From: Plasmopara viticola
Lineage: Eukaryota; Oomycota; Peronosporomycetes; Peronosporales; Peronosporaceae
DNA length: 64,000 nucleotides
Direction: 5' to 3'
NCBI GenBank assembly: GCA_001695595.3
Contig: MBPM02000035.1
Location: 1-64,000 of the forward strand
Under the pieces are notes generated by a model. That model was not told where the DNA came from. It saw only the letters and a program-made list of their open reading frames with translations, and made no database searches. The translations under genes were made by a program, and so were the position numbers. Within the stretch, counting starts at the first letter, position 1. Every line of letters starts with the position of its first letter. This document shows positions 15,101 to 29,205 of this stretch, in pieces.

Positions 15101-17670
15101 GTACAACCTCTCAGTGCTTCAACATAATCATTATACACTTCCTTGTAGCTCTATTGCATCTGTGCCTTTCTTGAGCGATAGAAAGGACGAATCGTTGGCC
15201 GTACAACGTCTCAGTGCTCCCACAGAATGATTTGATACTTCGTTGGGGCTCTAGTGCATCTGTGCAAGTTTACAGCGATGGAAAAGACGTATGTTTGGAC
15301 GTAAAACGTCTCATCGCTCCAACAGAATGATTAATCACTTTGATGTGGCTCTATTGCATCTGTGCATGTCTCGATACAAAAAAAGGAACGGTTTTTTGGC
15401 CGTTCAACGTCTCAGTGCTTCAACAGAATGATTATACACTTCTTTGTGGCTCTATTGCATATGTGCATGTATACATCGATAGAAAGGACGTATCTTTGGC
15501 CGTACAGCGTCTCAGTGCTCCACCAGAATGATTATACACTTCGTTGTGGCTCTATTCCATCTGTGGAAGTCTAGAGCGAATGAAAGGTCGTATATGCGGC
15601 CGTACAACGTCTTAGCGCTCCAACAGAATATTTGTACACCTCGATGTGGCTCTATTGCATCTGTGCATATCTAGAGCGACAGAAAGGACGTATCTGTGGC
15701 TGTAAATTATTTTAGACTTCGTTGGGGGTCTATTGCATCTGTGAATGTCTTGAGCGATAGAAAGGGTGTATTTTTGGTCGGACAACGTCTCAGCGCTCAA
15801 ACAGAATGATTATACACTTCGTTGGTGCTGTATTGCATCTGTGCATGTCTAGAGCGATAGAAAGGGCGAATCTGTGGATGTGCATCGTCTCTGTGCTCCA
15901 ACAGAATGATTATACACTTTGTTGGGGCTGTATTGCATCTATGCATGTCTAGAGCGAAAGAAAGGACGTATCTTTGGCCGTACAACGTCTCAGTGCTTCA
16001 AGAAAATAATTATACACTTCGTTGGTGCTGAATTGCATCGTTGCATGGAGCGATAGAAAGGACGTATCTGTGGCCGTACAACGTCTCAGCGCTCCAACAG
16101 AAAGATTATATACTTCGTTGGTGCTGTATTGCATCTGTTTATGTCTAGAGCGATAAAAAGGACCTATCTGTGGCCGTACAACGTCTTTGCACTCCGAGAG
16201 AATGATATTCACTTCGGTGTGGCTCTTTTTAGTATGGGCAAGGCTAGAGCGATAAAAAGGGCGTATTTTTGGCCGTACAATGTCTCAGCGCTCCAACAGA
16301 ATGATTATACACTTCGTTGCGGCTCTATTGCATCTGTGCATGTCTAGAGCAAAAGAAAGGGCGTATCTGTGGCCGTTCAACGTCTCAGTGCTTCTACAGA
16401 ATGATTATACACTTCTTTGTGGCTCTATTGCATATGTGCATGTATACATCGATAGAAAGGACGTATCTTTGGCCGTACAGCGTCTCAGTGCTCCACCAGT
16501 ATGATTATACACTTCGTTGTGGCTCTATTCCATCTATGGAAGTCTAGAGCGAATGAAAGGTCGTATCTGTGGCCGTACAACGTCTCATCGCTCCAACAGA
16601 ATGATTAATCACTTCTTTGTGGCTCTATTCCATCTGTGCATGTCTTGAGAAATAGAGAGGGACGTTTTTTTGGCCTATCAACGTCTCAGTGCTTCAACAG
16701 AATGATTATACACTTCTTTGTGGCTCTATTGCATATGTGCATGTATACATCGATAGAAAGGACGTATCTTTGGCCGTACAGCGTCTCAGTGCTCCACCAG
16801 AATGACTAAAGACTTCGTTGTGGCTCTATTCCATCTATGAAAGTCTAGAGCGAATGAAAGGTCGTATCTGTGGCCGTACAACGTCTCAGCGCTCCAACAG
16901 AATGATAATACACTTCGTTGGTTTTCTATTGCATCTGTGCATGTCTAGAGCGACAGAAAGGACGTATCTTTCGCCGTACAACGTCTCAGTGCTCCAACAG
17001 AATGCTTATACACTTCGTTTGGGCTGCATTGCAACTGTGCATGTCTAGAGCGATTGAAAGGACGTATTTTTGGCCGGACAACATTTCAGCACTCCAACAG
17101 AAGGATAATACACTTCGTTGGGGGTCCAATTTATCTGTGCATGTCTAGAGCGGCAGGAAGAACCCATCTTTTGCCGTACAATGTCTCAGTGCTCCAACAG
17201 AATGATTGTACACTTCTTTGAGGCTCTATTGTATTTGTGCATGTCTTGATCAATACAAGGATCGTATTTTGGCCGTACAACGTCTCAGCACTTCAACAGA
17301 ATGATTGTACACTTCTTTGTGGCTCTATTGCATATGTGCATGTATACTCTGATAGATGGGACAAATCTTTGGCCGTGCAACGTCTCAGTGCTCCAACCGA
17401 ATGATTATAGACTTCGTTGGGACTCTATTAGATCTGTGCATATCTTAAGGGATAAAAAGGACGTATGTGTGGACGTACAACGTCTTAGCTATCCAACAGA
17501 ATAATTATACACTTCGTTTTGGCTCTGTTGCATCTGTGCATGTCTAGAGCGATAGAAAGGACGTGTCTTTGGCCGTACAACGTTTCAGCGCTCCAACAGG
17601 ATGATTATACACTTCTTTGTGGCTTGATTGCATCTGTGCATGTCTCGAGCGATAGAAAGGACTGTTATTT

Positions 17671-20154
17671 GGCCGTACAACGTCTCAGTGCTTCAAGAAA
17701 ATAATTATACACTTCGTTGGTGCTGAATTGCATCGTTGCATGGAGCGATAGAAAGGACGTATCTGTGGCCGTACAACGTCTCAGCGCTCCAACAGAAAGA
17801 TTATATACTTCGTTGGTGCTGTATTGCATCTGTTTATGTCTAGAGCGATAGAAAGGACCTATCTGTGGCCGTACAACGTCTTTGCACTCCGACAGAATGA
17901 TATTCACTTCGGTGTGGCTCTTTTTAGTATGGGCAAGTCTAGAGTGATAAAAAGGGCGTATTTTTGGCCGTACAATGTCTCAGCGCTCCAACAGAATGAT
18001 TATACACTTCGTTGCGGCTCTATTGCATCTGTGCATGTCTAGAGCAAAAGAAAGGGCGTATCTGTGGCCGTTCAACGTCTCAGTGCTTCTACAGAATGAT
18101 TATACACTTCTTTGTGGCTCTATTGCATATGTGCATGTATACATCGATAGAAAGGACGTATCTTTGGCCGTACAGCGTCTCAGTGCTCCACCAGAATGAT
18201 TACACACTTCGTTGTGGCTCTTTTCCATCTGTGGAAGTCTAGAGCGAATGAAAGGTCGTATATGCGGCCGTACAACGTCTTAGCGCTCCAACAGAATATT
18301 TGTACACCTCGATGTGGCTCTATTGCATCTGTGCATATCTAGAGCGACAGAAAGGACGTATCTGTGGCTGTAATTTATTTTAGACTTCGTTGGGGGTCTA
18401 TTGCATCTGTGCATGTCTTGGGCGATAGAAATGACGTATCTATGGCCGTACAACGTCTCAGTGCTCAAACAGAATGATTATACACTTCGTTGGTGCTGTA
18501 TTGCATCTGTGCATGTCTAGAGCGATAGAAAGGGCGTATCTGTGGATGTGCATCGTCTCAGTGCTCCAACAGAATGATTATACACTTTGTTGGGGCTGTA
18601 TTGCATCTATGCATGTCTAGAGCGAAAGAAAGGACGTATCTTTGGCCGTACAACGTCTCAGTGCTTCAAGAAAATAATTATACACTTCGTTGGTGCTGAA
18701 TTGCATCGTTGCATGGAGCGATAGAAAGGACGTATCTGTGGCCGTACAACGTCTCAGCGCTCCAACAGAAAGATTATATACTTCGTTGGTGCTGTATTGC
18801 ATCTGTTTATGTCTAGAGCGATAGAAAGGACCTATCTGTGGCCGTACAACGTCTTTGCACTCCGACAGAATGATATTCACTTCGGTGTGGCTCTTTTTAG
18901 TATGGGCAAGTCTAGAGTGATAAAAAGGGCGTATTTTTGGCCGTACAATGTCTTAGCGCTCCAACAGAATGATTATACACTTCGTTGCGGCTCTATTGCA
19001 TCTGTGCATGTCTAGAGCAAAAGAAAGGGCGTATCTGTGGCCGTTCAACGTCTCAGTGCTTCTACAGAATGATTATACACTTCTTTGTGGCTCTATTGCA
19101 TATGTGCATGTATACATCGATAGAAAGGACGTATCTTTGGCCGTACAGCGTCTCAGTGCTCCACCAGAATGATTACACACTTCGTTGTGGCTCTTTCCAT
19201 CTGTGGAAGTCTAGAGCGAATGAAAGGTCGTATATGCGGCCGTACAACGTCTTAGCGCTCCAACAGAATATTTGTACACCTCGATGTGGCTCTATTGCAT
19301 CTGTGCATATCTAGAGCGACAGAAAGGACGTATCTGTGGCTGTAATTTATTTTAGACTTCGTTGGGTCTATTGCATCTGTGCATGTCTTGGGCGATAGAA
19401 ATGACGTATCTATGGCCGTACAACGTCTCAGTGCTCAAACAGAATGATTACACACTTCGTTGGTGCTGTATTGCATCTGTGCATGTCTAGAGCGATAGAA
19501 AGGGCGTATCTGTGGATGTGCATCGTCTCAGTGCTCCAACAGAATGATTATACACTTTGTTGGGGCTGTATTGCATCTATGCATGTCTAGAGCGAAAGAA
19601 AGGACGTATCTTTGGCCGTACAACGTCTCAGTGCTTCAAGAAAATAATTATACACTTCGTTGGTGCTGAATTGCATCGTTGCATGGAGCGATAGAAAGGA
19701 CGTATCTGTGGCCGTACAACGTCTCAGCGCTCCAACAGAAAGATTATATACTTCGTTGGTGCTGTATTGCATCTGTTTATGTCTAGAGCGATAGAAAGGA
19801 CCTATCTGTGGCCGTACAACGTCTTTGCACTCCGACAGAATGATATTCACTTCGGTGTGGCTCTTTTTAGTATGGGCAAGTCTAGAGTGATAAAAAGGGC
19901 GTATTTTTGGCCGTACAATGTCTCAGCGCTCCAACAGAATGATTATACACTTCGTTGCGGCTCTATTGCATCTGTGCATGTCTAGAGCAAAAGAAAGGGC
20001 GTATCTGTGGCCGTTCAACGTCTCAGTGCTTCTACAGAATGATTATACACTTCTTTGTGGCTCTATTGCATATGTGCATGTATACATCGATAGAAAGGAC
20101 GTATCTTTGGCCGTACAGCGTCTCAGTGCTCCACCAGAATGATTATACACTTCG
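17671..20154 (+). repeat. ~970-bp higher-order repeat, two full copies and one partial in tandem
   Basis: Units start at 17671, 18644 and 19614 (periods 973 and 970); the third stops matching near 20154. Each unit holds about ten monomers, including a shortened one (GCATCGTTGCATGGAGCG) and one with the unusual GGTGTGGCTCTTTTTAGTATG. The units differ by isolated substitutions and 1-3 base indels, so the amplification is recent. Related but rearranged partial units lie near 15.95-16.5, 21.08-21.7, 24.0-24.6, 25.2-25.5 and 31.5-31.8 kb. Confidence 0.85.
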
Positions 20155-21540
20155 TTGTGGCTCTATTCCATCTATGGAAGTCTAGAGCGAATGAAAGGTC
20201 GTATCTGTGGCCGTACAACGTCTCAGCGCTCCAACAGAATGATAATAAATTTCGTTGGTTTTCTATTGCATCTGTGCATGTCTAGAGCGACAGAAAGGAC
20301 GTATCTTTCGCCGTACAACGTCTCAGTGCTCCAACACAATGATTATACACTTCGTTTGGGATGCATTGCAACTGTGCATGTCTAGAGCGATTGAAAGGAC
20401 GTATTTTTGGCCGGACAACATTTCAGCACTCCAACAGAAGGATAATACACTTCGTTGGGGTCCAATTTATCTGTGCATGTCTAGAGCGGCAGAAAGAACT
20501 CATCTTTTGCCGTACAATGTCTCAGTGCTCCAACAGAATGATTGTACACTTCTTTGAGGCTCTATTGTATTTGTGCATGTCTTGATCAATACAAGGATCG
20601 TATTTTGGCCGTACAACGTCTCAGCACTTCAACAGAATGATTGTACACTTCTTTGTGGCTCTATTGCATATGTGCATGTATACTCTGATTGATGGGACAA
20701 ATCTTTGGCCGTGCAACGTCTCAGTGCTCCAACCGAATGATTATAGACTTCGTTGGGACTCTATTAGATCTGTGCATATCTTAAGGGATAAAAAGGACGT
20801 ATGTGTGGACGTACAACGTCTTAGCTATCCAACAGAATAATTATACACTTCGTTTTGGCTCTGTTGCATCTGTGCATGTCTAGAGCGATAGAAAGGACGT
20901 GTCTTTGGCCGTACAACGTTTCAGCGCTCCAACAGGATGATTATACACTTCGTTGGTGCTGTATTGCATCTGTGCATGTCTAGAGCGATAGAAAGGGCGT
21001 ATCTGTGGATGTGCATCGTCTCAGTGCTCCAACAGAATGATTATATACTTTGTTGGGGCTGTATTGCATCTATGCATGTCTAGAGCGAAAGAAAGGACGT
21101 ATCTTTGGCCGTACAACGACTCAGTGCTTCAAGAAAATAATTATACACTTCGTTGGTGCTGAATTGCATCGTTGCATGGAGCGATAGAAAGGACGTATCT
21201 GTGGCCGTACAACGTCTCAGCGCTCCAACAGAAAGATTATATACTTCGTTGGTGCTGTATTGCATCTGTTTATGTCTAGAGCGATAGAAAGGACCTATCT
21301 GTGGCCGTACAACGTCTTTGCACTCCGACAGAATGATATTCACTTCGGTGTGGCTCTTTTTAGTATGGGCAAGTCTAGAGCGATAGAAAGGGCGTATTTT
21401 TGGCCGTACAATGTCTCAGCGCTCCAACAGAATGATTATACACTTCGTTGCGGCTCTATTGCATCTGTGCATGTCTAGAGCAAAAGAAAGGGCGTATCTG
21501 TGGCGTTCAACGTCTCAGTGCTTCTACAGAATGATTATAC

Positions 21541-23339
21541 ACTTCTTTGTGGCTCTATTGCATATGTGCATGTATACATCGATAGAAAGGACGTATCTTT
21601 GGCCGTATAGCGTCTCAGTGCTCCACCAGAATGATTATACACTTCGTTGTGGCTCTATTCCATCTATAGAAGTCTAGAGCGAATGAAAGGTCGTATCTGT
21701 GGCCGTACAACGTCTCATCCCTCCAACAGAATAATTATACACTTCTTTGTGGCTCTGTTCCATCTGTGCATGTCTTGAGAAATAGAGAGGGACGTTTTTT
21801 TGGCCTATCAACGTCTCAGTGCTTCAACAGAATGATTATACACTTCTTTGTGGCTCTATTGCATATGTGCATGTATACATCGATAGAAAGGACGTATCTT
21901 TGGCCGTACAGCGTCTCAGTGCTCCACCAGATTGATTAAAGACTTCGCTGTGGCTCTATTCCATCTATGAAAGTCTAGAGCGAATGAAAGGTCGTATCTG
22001 TGGCCGTACAACGTCTCAGCGCTCCAACAGTATGATAATACACTTCGTTGGTTTTCTATTGCATCTGTGCATGTCTAGAGCGACAGAAAGGACGTATCTT
22101 TCGCCGTACAACGTCTCAGTGCTCCAACAGAATGATTATACACTTCGTTTGGGCTGCATTGCAACTGTGCATGTCTAGAGCGATTGAAAGGACGTATTTT
22201 TGGCCGGACAACATTTCAGCACTCCAACAGAAGGATAATACACTTCGTTGGGGGTCCAATTTATCTGTGCATGTCTAGAGCGGCAGAAAGAACTCATCTT
22301 TTGCCGTACAATGTCTCAGTGCTCCAACAGAATGATTGTACACTTCTTTGAGGCTCTATTGTATTTGTGCATGTCTTGATCAATACAAGGATCGTATTTT
22401 GGCCGTACAACGTCTCAGCACTTCAACAGAATGATTGTACACTTCTTTGTGGCTCTATTGCATATGTGCATGTATACATCGATAGAAAGGACGTATCTTT
22501 GGCCGTATAGCGTCTCAGTGCTCCACCAGAATGATTATACACTTCGTTGTGGCTCTATTCCATCTATAGAAGTCTAGAGCGAATGAAAGGTCGTATCTGT
22601 GGCCGTACAACGTCTCATCCCTCCAACAGAATAATTATACACTTCTTTGTGGCTCTGTTCCATCTGTGCATGTCTTGAGAAATAGAGAGGGACGTTTTTT
22701 GGCCTATCAACGTCTCAGTGCTTCAACAGAATGATTATACACTTCTTTGTGGCTCTATTGCATATGTGCATGTATACATCGATAGAAAGGACGTATCTTT
22801 GGCCGTACAGCGTCTCAGTGCTCCACCAGATTGATTAAAGACTTCGCTGTGGCTCTATTCCATCTATGAAAGTCTAGAGCGAATGAAAGGTCGTATCTGT
22901 GGCCGTACAACGTCTCAGCGCTCCAACAGTATGATAATACACTTCGTTGGTTTTCTATTGCATCTGTGCATGTCTAGAGCGACAGAAAGGACGTATCTTT
23001 CGCCGTACAACGTCTCAGTGCTCCAACAGAATGATTATACACTTCGTTTGGGCTGCATTGCAACTGTGCATGTCTAGAGCGATTGAAAGGACGTATTTTT
23101 GGCCGGACAACATTTCAGCACTCCAACAGAAGGATAATACACTTCGTTGGGGGTCCAATTTATCTGTGCATGTCTAGAGCGGCAGAAAGAACTCATCTTT
23201 TGCCGTACAATGTCTCAGTGCTCCAACAGAATGATTGTACACTTCTTTGAGGCTCTATTGTATTTGTGCATGTCTTGATCAATACAAGGATCGTATTTTG
23301 GCCGTACAACGTCTCAGCACTTCAACAGAATGATTGTAC
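21541..23339 (+). repeat. 900-bp tandem segmental duplication within the satellite
   Basis: Bases 21541-22440 and 22441-23339 are almost identical, the second lacking one base in a run of T. The unit is nine monomers. At the right end the second copy continues into TGTATACTCTGATAG, whereas the first copy's end is joined to TGTATACATCGATAG, the start of the unit. The crossover therefore lies inside the shared stretch ending CATATGTGCATGTATAC. Confidence 0.9.
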
Positions 23340-26174
23340 ACTTCTTTGTGGCTCTATTGCATATGTGCATGTATACTCTGATAGATGGGACAAATCTTTG
23401 GCCGTGCAACGTCTCAGTGCTCCAACCGAATGATTATAGACTTCGTTGGGACTCTATTAGATCTGTGCATATCTTAAGGGATAAAAAGGACGTATGTGTG
23501 GACGTACAACGTCTTAGCTATCCAACAGAATAATTATACACTTCGTTTTGGCTCTGTTGCATCTGTGCATGTCTAGAGCGATAGAAAGGACGTGTCTTTG
23601 GCCGTACAACGTTTCAGCGCTCCAACAGGATGATTATACACTTCTTTGTGGCTTGATTGCATCTGTGCATGTCTCGAGCGATAGAAAGGACTGTTATTTG
23701 GCCGTACAACGTCTCAGTACTTCAAGAGAAAGATTATAGACTTCGTTATGGCTGTATTGCATCTGTGCATGTCTTGTGCGATAGAAATGACGTATCTATG
23801 GCCGTACAACGTCTCAGCGCTCAAACAGAATGATTATACACTTCGTTGGTGCTGTATTGCATCTGTGCATGTCTAGAGCGATAGAAAGGGCGTATCTGTG
23901 GATGTGCATCGTCTCAGTGCTCCAACAGAATGATTATACACTTTGTTGGGGCTGTTTTGCATCTATGCATATCTAGAGCGAAAGAAAGGACGTATCTTTG
24001 GCCGTACAACGTCTCAGTGCTTCAAGAAAATAATTATACACTTCGTTGATGCTGAATTGCATCGTTGCATGTCTAGAGCGATAGAAAGGACGTATCTGTG
24101 GCCGTACAACGTCCCAGCGCTCCAACAGAATGATTATATACTTCGTTGGTGCTGTATTGCATCTGTTCATGTCTAGAGCGATAAGAAGGACCTATCTGTG
24201 GCCGTACAACGTCTTTGCACTCCGACAGAATGTTATTCACTTCGGTGTGGCTCTTTTTAGTATGGGCAAGTCTAGAGTGATAAAAAGGGCGTATTTTTGG
24301 CCGTTCAATGTCTCAGCGCTCCAACAGAATGATTATACACTTCGTTGCGGCTCTATTGCATCTGTGCATGTCTAGAGCAAAAGAAAGGGCGTATCTGTGG
24401 CCGTTCAACGTCTCAGTGCTTCTACAGAATGATTATACACTTCTTTGTGGCTCTATTGCATATGTGCATGTATACATCGATAGAAAGGACGTATCTTTGG
24501 CCGTACAGCGTCTCAGTGCTCCACCAGAATGATTATACACTTCGTTGTGGCTCTATTCCATCTATGGAAGTCTAGAGCGAATGAAAGGTCGTATCTGTGG
24601 CCGTACAACGTCTCAGCGCTCCAACAGAATGATAATACACTTCGTTGGTTTTCTATTGCATCTGTGCATGTCTAGAGCGACAGAAAGGACGTATCGTTCG
24701 CCGTACAACGTCTCAGTGCTCCAACAGAATGATTAAAGACTTCGTTTGGGCTGCATTGCAACTGTGCATGTCTAGAGCGATAGCAAGGACGTATTGTTGG
24801 CCGGACAACATCTCAGCACTCCAACAGAAGGATAATGCACTTCGTTGGGGGTCCAATTTATCTGTGCATGTCTAGGGCGGCAGAAAGAACCCATCTTTTG
24901 CCGTACAATGTCTCAGAGCTCCAACAGAATAATTATACACTTCCTTGAGGCTCTATTGTAATTGTGCATGTCTTGATCAATACAAGGAACGTATTTTTGG
25001 CCGTACAACGTCTCAGCACTTCAACAGAATGATTGTACACTTCTTTGTGGCTTTATTGCATATGTGCATGTATACATCGATAGAAAGGACGTATCTTTGG
25101 CCGTACAACGTCCAAGCGCTCCTACAGAATGATTATACACTTTGTTGGGGCTGTATTGCATCTATGCATGTCTAGAGCGAAAGAAAGGACGTATCTTTGG
25201 CCGTACAACGTCTCAGTGCTTCAAGAAAATAATTATACACTTCGTTGGTGCTGAATTGCATCGTTGCATGTCTAGAGCGATAGAAAGGACGTATCTGTGG
25301 CCGTACAACGCCCCAGCGCTCCAACAGAATGATTATATACTTCTTTGGTGCTGTATTGCATCTGTTCATGTCTAGAGCGATAGAAAGGACCTATCTGTGG
25401 CCGTACAACGTCTTTGCACTCCGACAGAATGATATTCACTTCGGTGTGGCTCTTTTTAGTATGTGCAAGTCTAGAGCGATAAAAAGGGCGTATTTTTGGC
25501 CGTACAACGTCTCAGCGCTCCAACAGAATGATTATACACTTCGTTGGTGCTGAATTGCATCTTTGCATGTCTAGAGCGATAGAAGGAACGTATCTGTGGC
25601 CGTACAAAGTCTCAGTGCTCCAACAGAATGATTATAAACTTTGTTGGTGCTGTATTGCATCTGCGCATGTCTAGATCAATAGAGAGATGGTATCTGTGGC
25701 CGTACAATGTCTCAGCGCTCCAACAGAATGGATGTACACTTCGTTGGGGCTCTATTGTATCTGTGCATGTCTAGGGCGATAGAAAGAACGTATCTCTGGC
25801 CGTAAAATGTCCCAGTGCTCCAACAGAATGGTTATACACTTTGTTGGTGCTGTATTGCATCTGTGCTTGTCTAGATCGATAGAAAGGGCGTATCTTTGGC
25901 CGTACAGCGTCTTGGCGCGCAAACAGAATGATTATACACTTCGTTGCGGCTCTATTGCATCTGTGCATGTCTAGAGCAAAAGAAAGGGCGTATCTGTGGC
26001 CGAACAACATTTCAGTGCTCCAACAGAATGATTATACACTTCGTTGTGGCTCTATCGCATCTGTGCATGTCTAGAGCGGTCGAAAGGGCGTATCTGTGGC
26101 CGTACAACGTCCAAGCGCTCCAACTAAATTCTTATACACTTTGTTGGGGCTCTATCGCATCTGTGCATGTCTAG

Positions 26175-26890
26175 AGCGAACGAAAAGACGTATTTGTGGC
26201 CGTAAACGTGTCAGCGCTCCAACAGAATGATTAAACACTTCGTTGTGGCTCTATCGCATTTGTGCATGTCTAGAGCGAACGAAAGGATGCATCTGTGGCC
26301 GTACAACGTCTCAGCGCTCCAACAGAATCATTATACACTTCGTTGGGGTTCTATTGCATCTGGGCATGTCTAAAGCGAAAGAAAGGACGTATCTGTGGCC
26401 GTACAACGTCTCAGCGCTCCAACAGACTTATTATACACTTCGTTGGGGCTCTATCGCATCTGTGCATGTCTAGAGCGAACGAAAAGACGTATTTGTGGCC
26501 GTAAACGTGTCAGCGCTCCAACAGAATGATTATACACTTCGTTGTGGCTCTATCGTGTCTGTGCATGTGTAGAGCGATAGAAAGGATGCATCTGTGGCCG
26601 TACAACGTCTCAGCGCTCCAACAGAATATTTATACACTTCGTTGGGGTTCTATTGCTTCTGGGCATGTCTAAAGCGAAAGAAAGGACGTATCTGTGGCCG
26701 TACAAGGTCTCAGCGCTCCAACAGACTTATTATACACTTCGTTGGGGCTCTATCGCATCTGTGCATGTCTAGAGCGAACGAAAAGACGTATTTGTGGCCG
26801 TAAACGTGTCAGCGCTCCAACAGAATGATTATACACTTCGTTGTGGCTCTATCGTGTCTGTGCATGTGTAGAGCGATAGAAAGGACGTAT
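26175..26890 (+). repeat. 299-bp trimer higher-order repeat
   Basis: The marker GCGAACGAAAAGACGTATTT, followed by a monomer shortened by one base (GGCCGTAAACGTG), occurs at 26176, 26475 and 26774, a period of 299. The same trimer is found singly near 30.26, 31.06 and 34.45 kb. It is a three-monomer unit, 300 minus one base. Confidence 0.8.
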
Positions 26891-27321
26891 GTGTGGCCGT
26901 ACAACGTCTAAGCGCTCCAACAGACTTTTTATACACCTTGTTGGGTCTCTATCGCATCTTTGCATGTCGAGAGCGATAGAAAGGAGGTATCTGTGGATGG
27001 ACATCGTCTCAGTGCTCCAACAGAATGATTATACACTTCGTTGCGGCTCTATTGCATCTGTGCATGTCTAGAGCAAAAAAAAGGGTGTATCTGTGGCCGT
27101 ACAACGTCCAAGCGCTCCTACAGATTGATTATACACTTTGTTGGGGCTGTATTGCATCTATGCATGTCTAGAGCGAAAGAAAGGACGTATCTTTGGCCGT
27201 ACAATGTCTCAGTGCTTCAAGAAAATAATTATACACTTCGTTGGTGCTGAATAGCATCGTTGCATGTCTAGAGCGATAGAAAGGACGTATCTGTGGCCGT
27301 ACAACGCCCCAGCGCTCCAAC

Positions 27322-29040
27322 AGAATGATTATATACTTCGTTGGTGCTGTATTGCATCTGTTCATGTCTAGAGCGATAGAAAGGACCTATCTGTGGCCGT
27401 ACAACGTCTTTGCACTCCGACAGAATGATATTCACTTCGGTGTGGCTCTTTTTAGTATGTGCAAGTCTAGAGCGATAAAAAGGGCGTATTTTTGGCCGTA
27501 CAACGTCTCAGCGCTCCAACAGAATGATTATACACTTCGTTGGGGCTCTATTGCATCTGTGCGTATCTAGAGCGAAAGAAAGAACGTATCTGTGGCCGTA
27601 CAACGTCTCAGCGCTCCAACAGAATGACAATACACTTCGTTGGTTTTCTATTGCATCTGTGCATGATAGAGCGATAGAAAAGACGTATCTGAGGCCATAC
27701 AACGTCTTAGTGCTCCCACAGAATGATCATCAACTTCTTTGGGGCTCTATTGCATCTGTGCATGTCTAGAGCAATAAAAAGGACGTATCTTTGTCTGTAC
27801 AACGTCTCAGTGCTTCAGGAAAAAAATTATACACTCCGTTGGTGCTGAATTGCATCGTTGCATGTCTAGAGCGATAGAAAGGACGTATCTGTGGCCGTAC
27901 AACGCCCCAGCGCTCCAACAGAATGATTATATACTTCGTTGGTGCTGTATTGCATCTGTTCATGTCTAGAGCGATAGAATGGACCTATCTGTGGCCGTAC
28001 AACGTCTTTGCGCTCCGACAGAATGATATTCACTTCGGTGTGGCTCTTTTTAGTATGTGCAAGTCTAGAGCGATAAAAAGGGCGTATTTTTGACCGTACA
28101 ACGTCTCAGCGCTCCAACAGAATGGTTATACACTTCGTTGGGGCTCTATTGCATCTGTGCGTATCTAGAGCGAAAGAAAGAACGTATCTGTGGCCGTACA
28201 ACGTCTCAGCGCTCCAACAGAATGACAATACACTTCGTTGGTTTTCTATTGCATCTGTGCATGATAGAGCGATAGAAAAGACGTATCTGAGGCCATACAA
28301 CGTCTTAGTGCTCCCACAGAATGATCATCAACTTCTTTGGGGCTCTATTGCATCTGTGCATGTCTAGAGCAATAAAAAGGACGTATCTTTGTCTGTACAA
28401 CGTCTCAGTGCTTCAGGAAAAAAATTATACACTCCGTTGGTGCTGAATTGCATCGTTGCATGTCTAGAGCGATAGAAAGGACGTATCTGTGGCCGTACAA
28501 CGCCCCAGCGCTCCAACAGAATGATTATATACTTCGTTGGTGCTGTATTGCATCTGTTCATGTCTAGAGCGATAGAATGGACCTATCTGTGGCCGTACAA
28601 CGTCTTTGCGCTCCGACAGAATGATATTCACTTCGGTGTGGCTCTTTTTAGTATGTGCAAGTCTAGAGCGATAAAAAGGGCGTATTTTTGACCGTACAAC
28701 GTCTCAGCGCTCCAACAGAATGATTATACACTTCGTTGGGGCTCTATTGCATCTGTGCGTATCTAGAGCGAAAGAAAGAACGTATCTGTGGCCGTACAAC
28801 GTCTCAGCGCTCCAACAGAATGACAATACACTTCGTTGGTTTTCTATTGCATCTGTGCATGATAGAGCGATAGAAAGGACGTATCTGAGGCCATACAACG
28901 TCTTAGTGCTCCCACAGAATGATCATCAACTTCTTTGGGGCTCTATTGCATCTGTGCATGTCTAGAGCAATAAAAAGGACGTATCTTTGTCTGTACAACG
29001 TCTCAGTGCTTCAGGAAAAAAATTATACACTCCGTTGGTG
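27322..29040 (+). repeat. 598-bp higher-order repeat, about three tandem copies
   Basis: Six-monomer units repeat with a period of exactly 598 bases (matching landmarks at 27508, 28106 and 28704, and at 27766 and 28364). Diagnostic variants are GTGCGTATCTAGAGCG, a monomer with a short deletion reading GTGCATGATAGAGCG, and CTTCAGGAAAAAAATTA. Copies two and three share GAATGGACCTATC, which the first lacks. A single diverged unit occurs near 31.6-32.1 kb. Confidence 0.85.
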
Positions 29041-29205
29041 CTGAATTGCATCTTTGCATGTCTAGAGCGATAGAAAGAACGTATCTGTGGCCGTACAAAG
29101 TCTCAGTGCTCCAACAGGATGATTATAAACTATGTTAGTGCTGTATTGCATCTGCGCATGTCTAGAGCAATAGAGAGATGGTATCTGTGGCCGTACAATG
29201 TCTCA

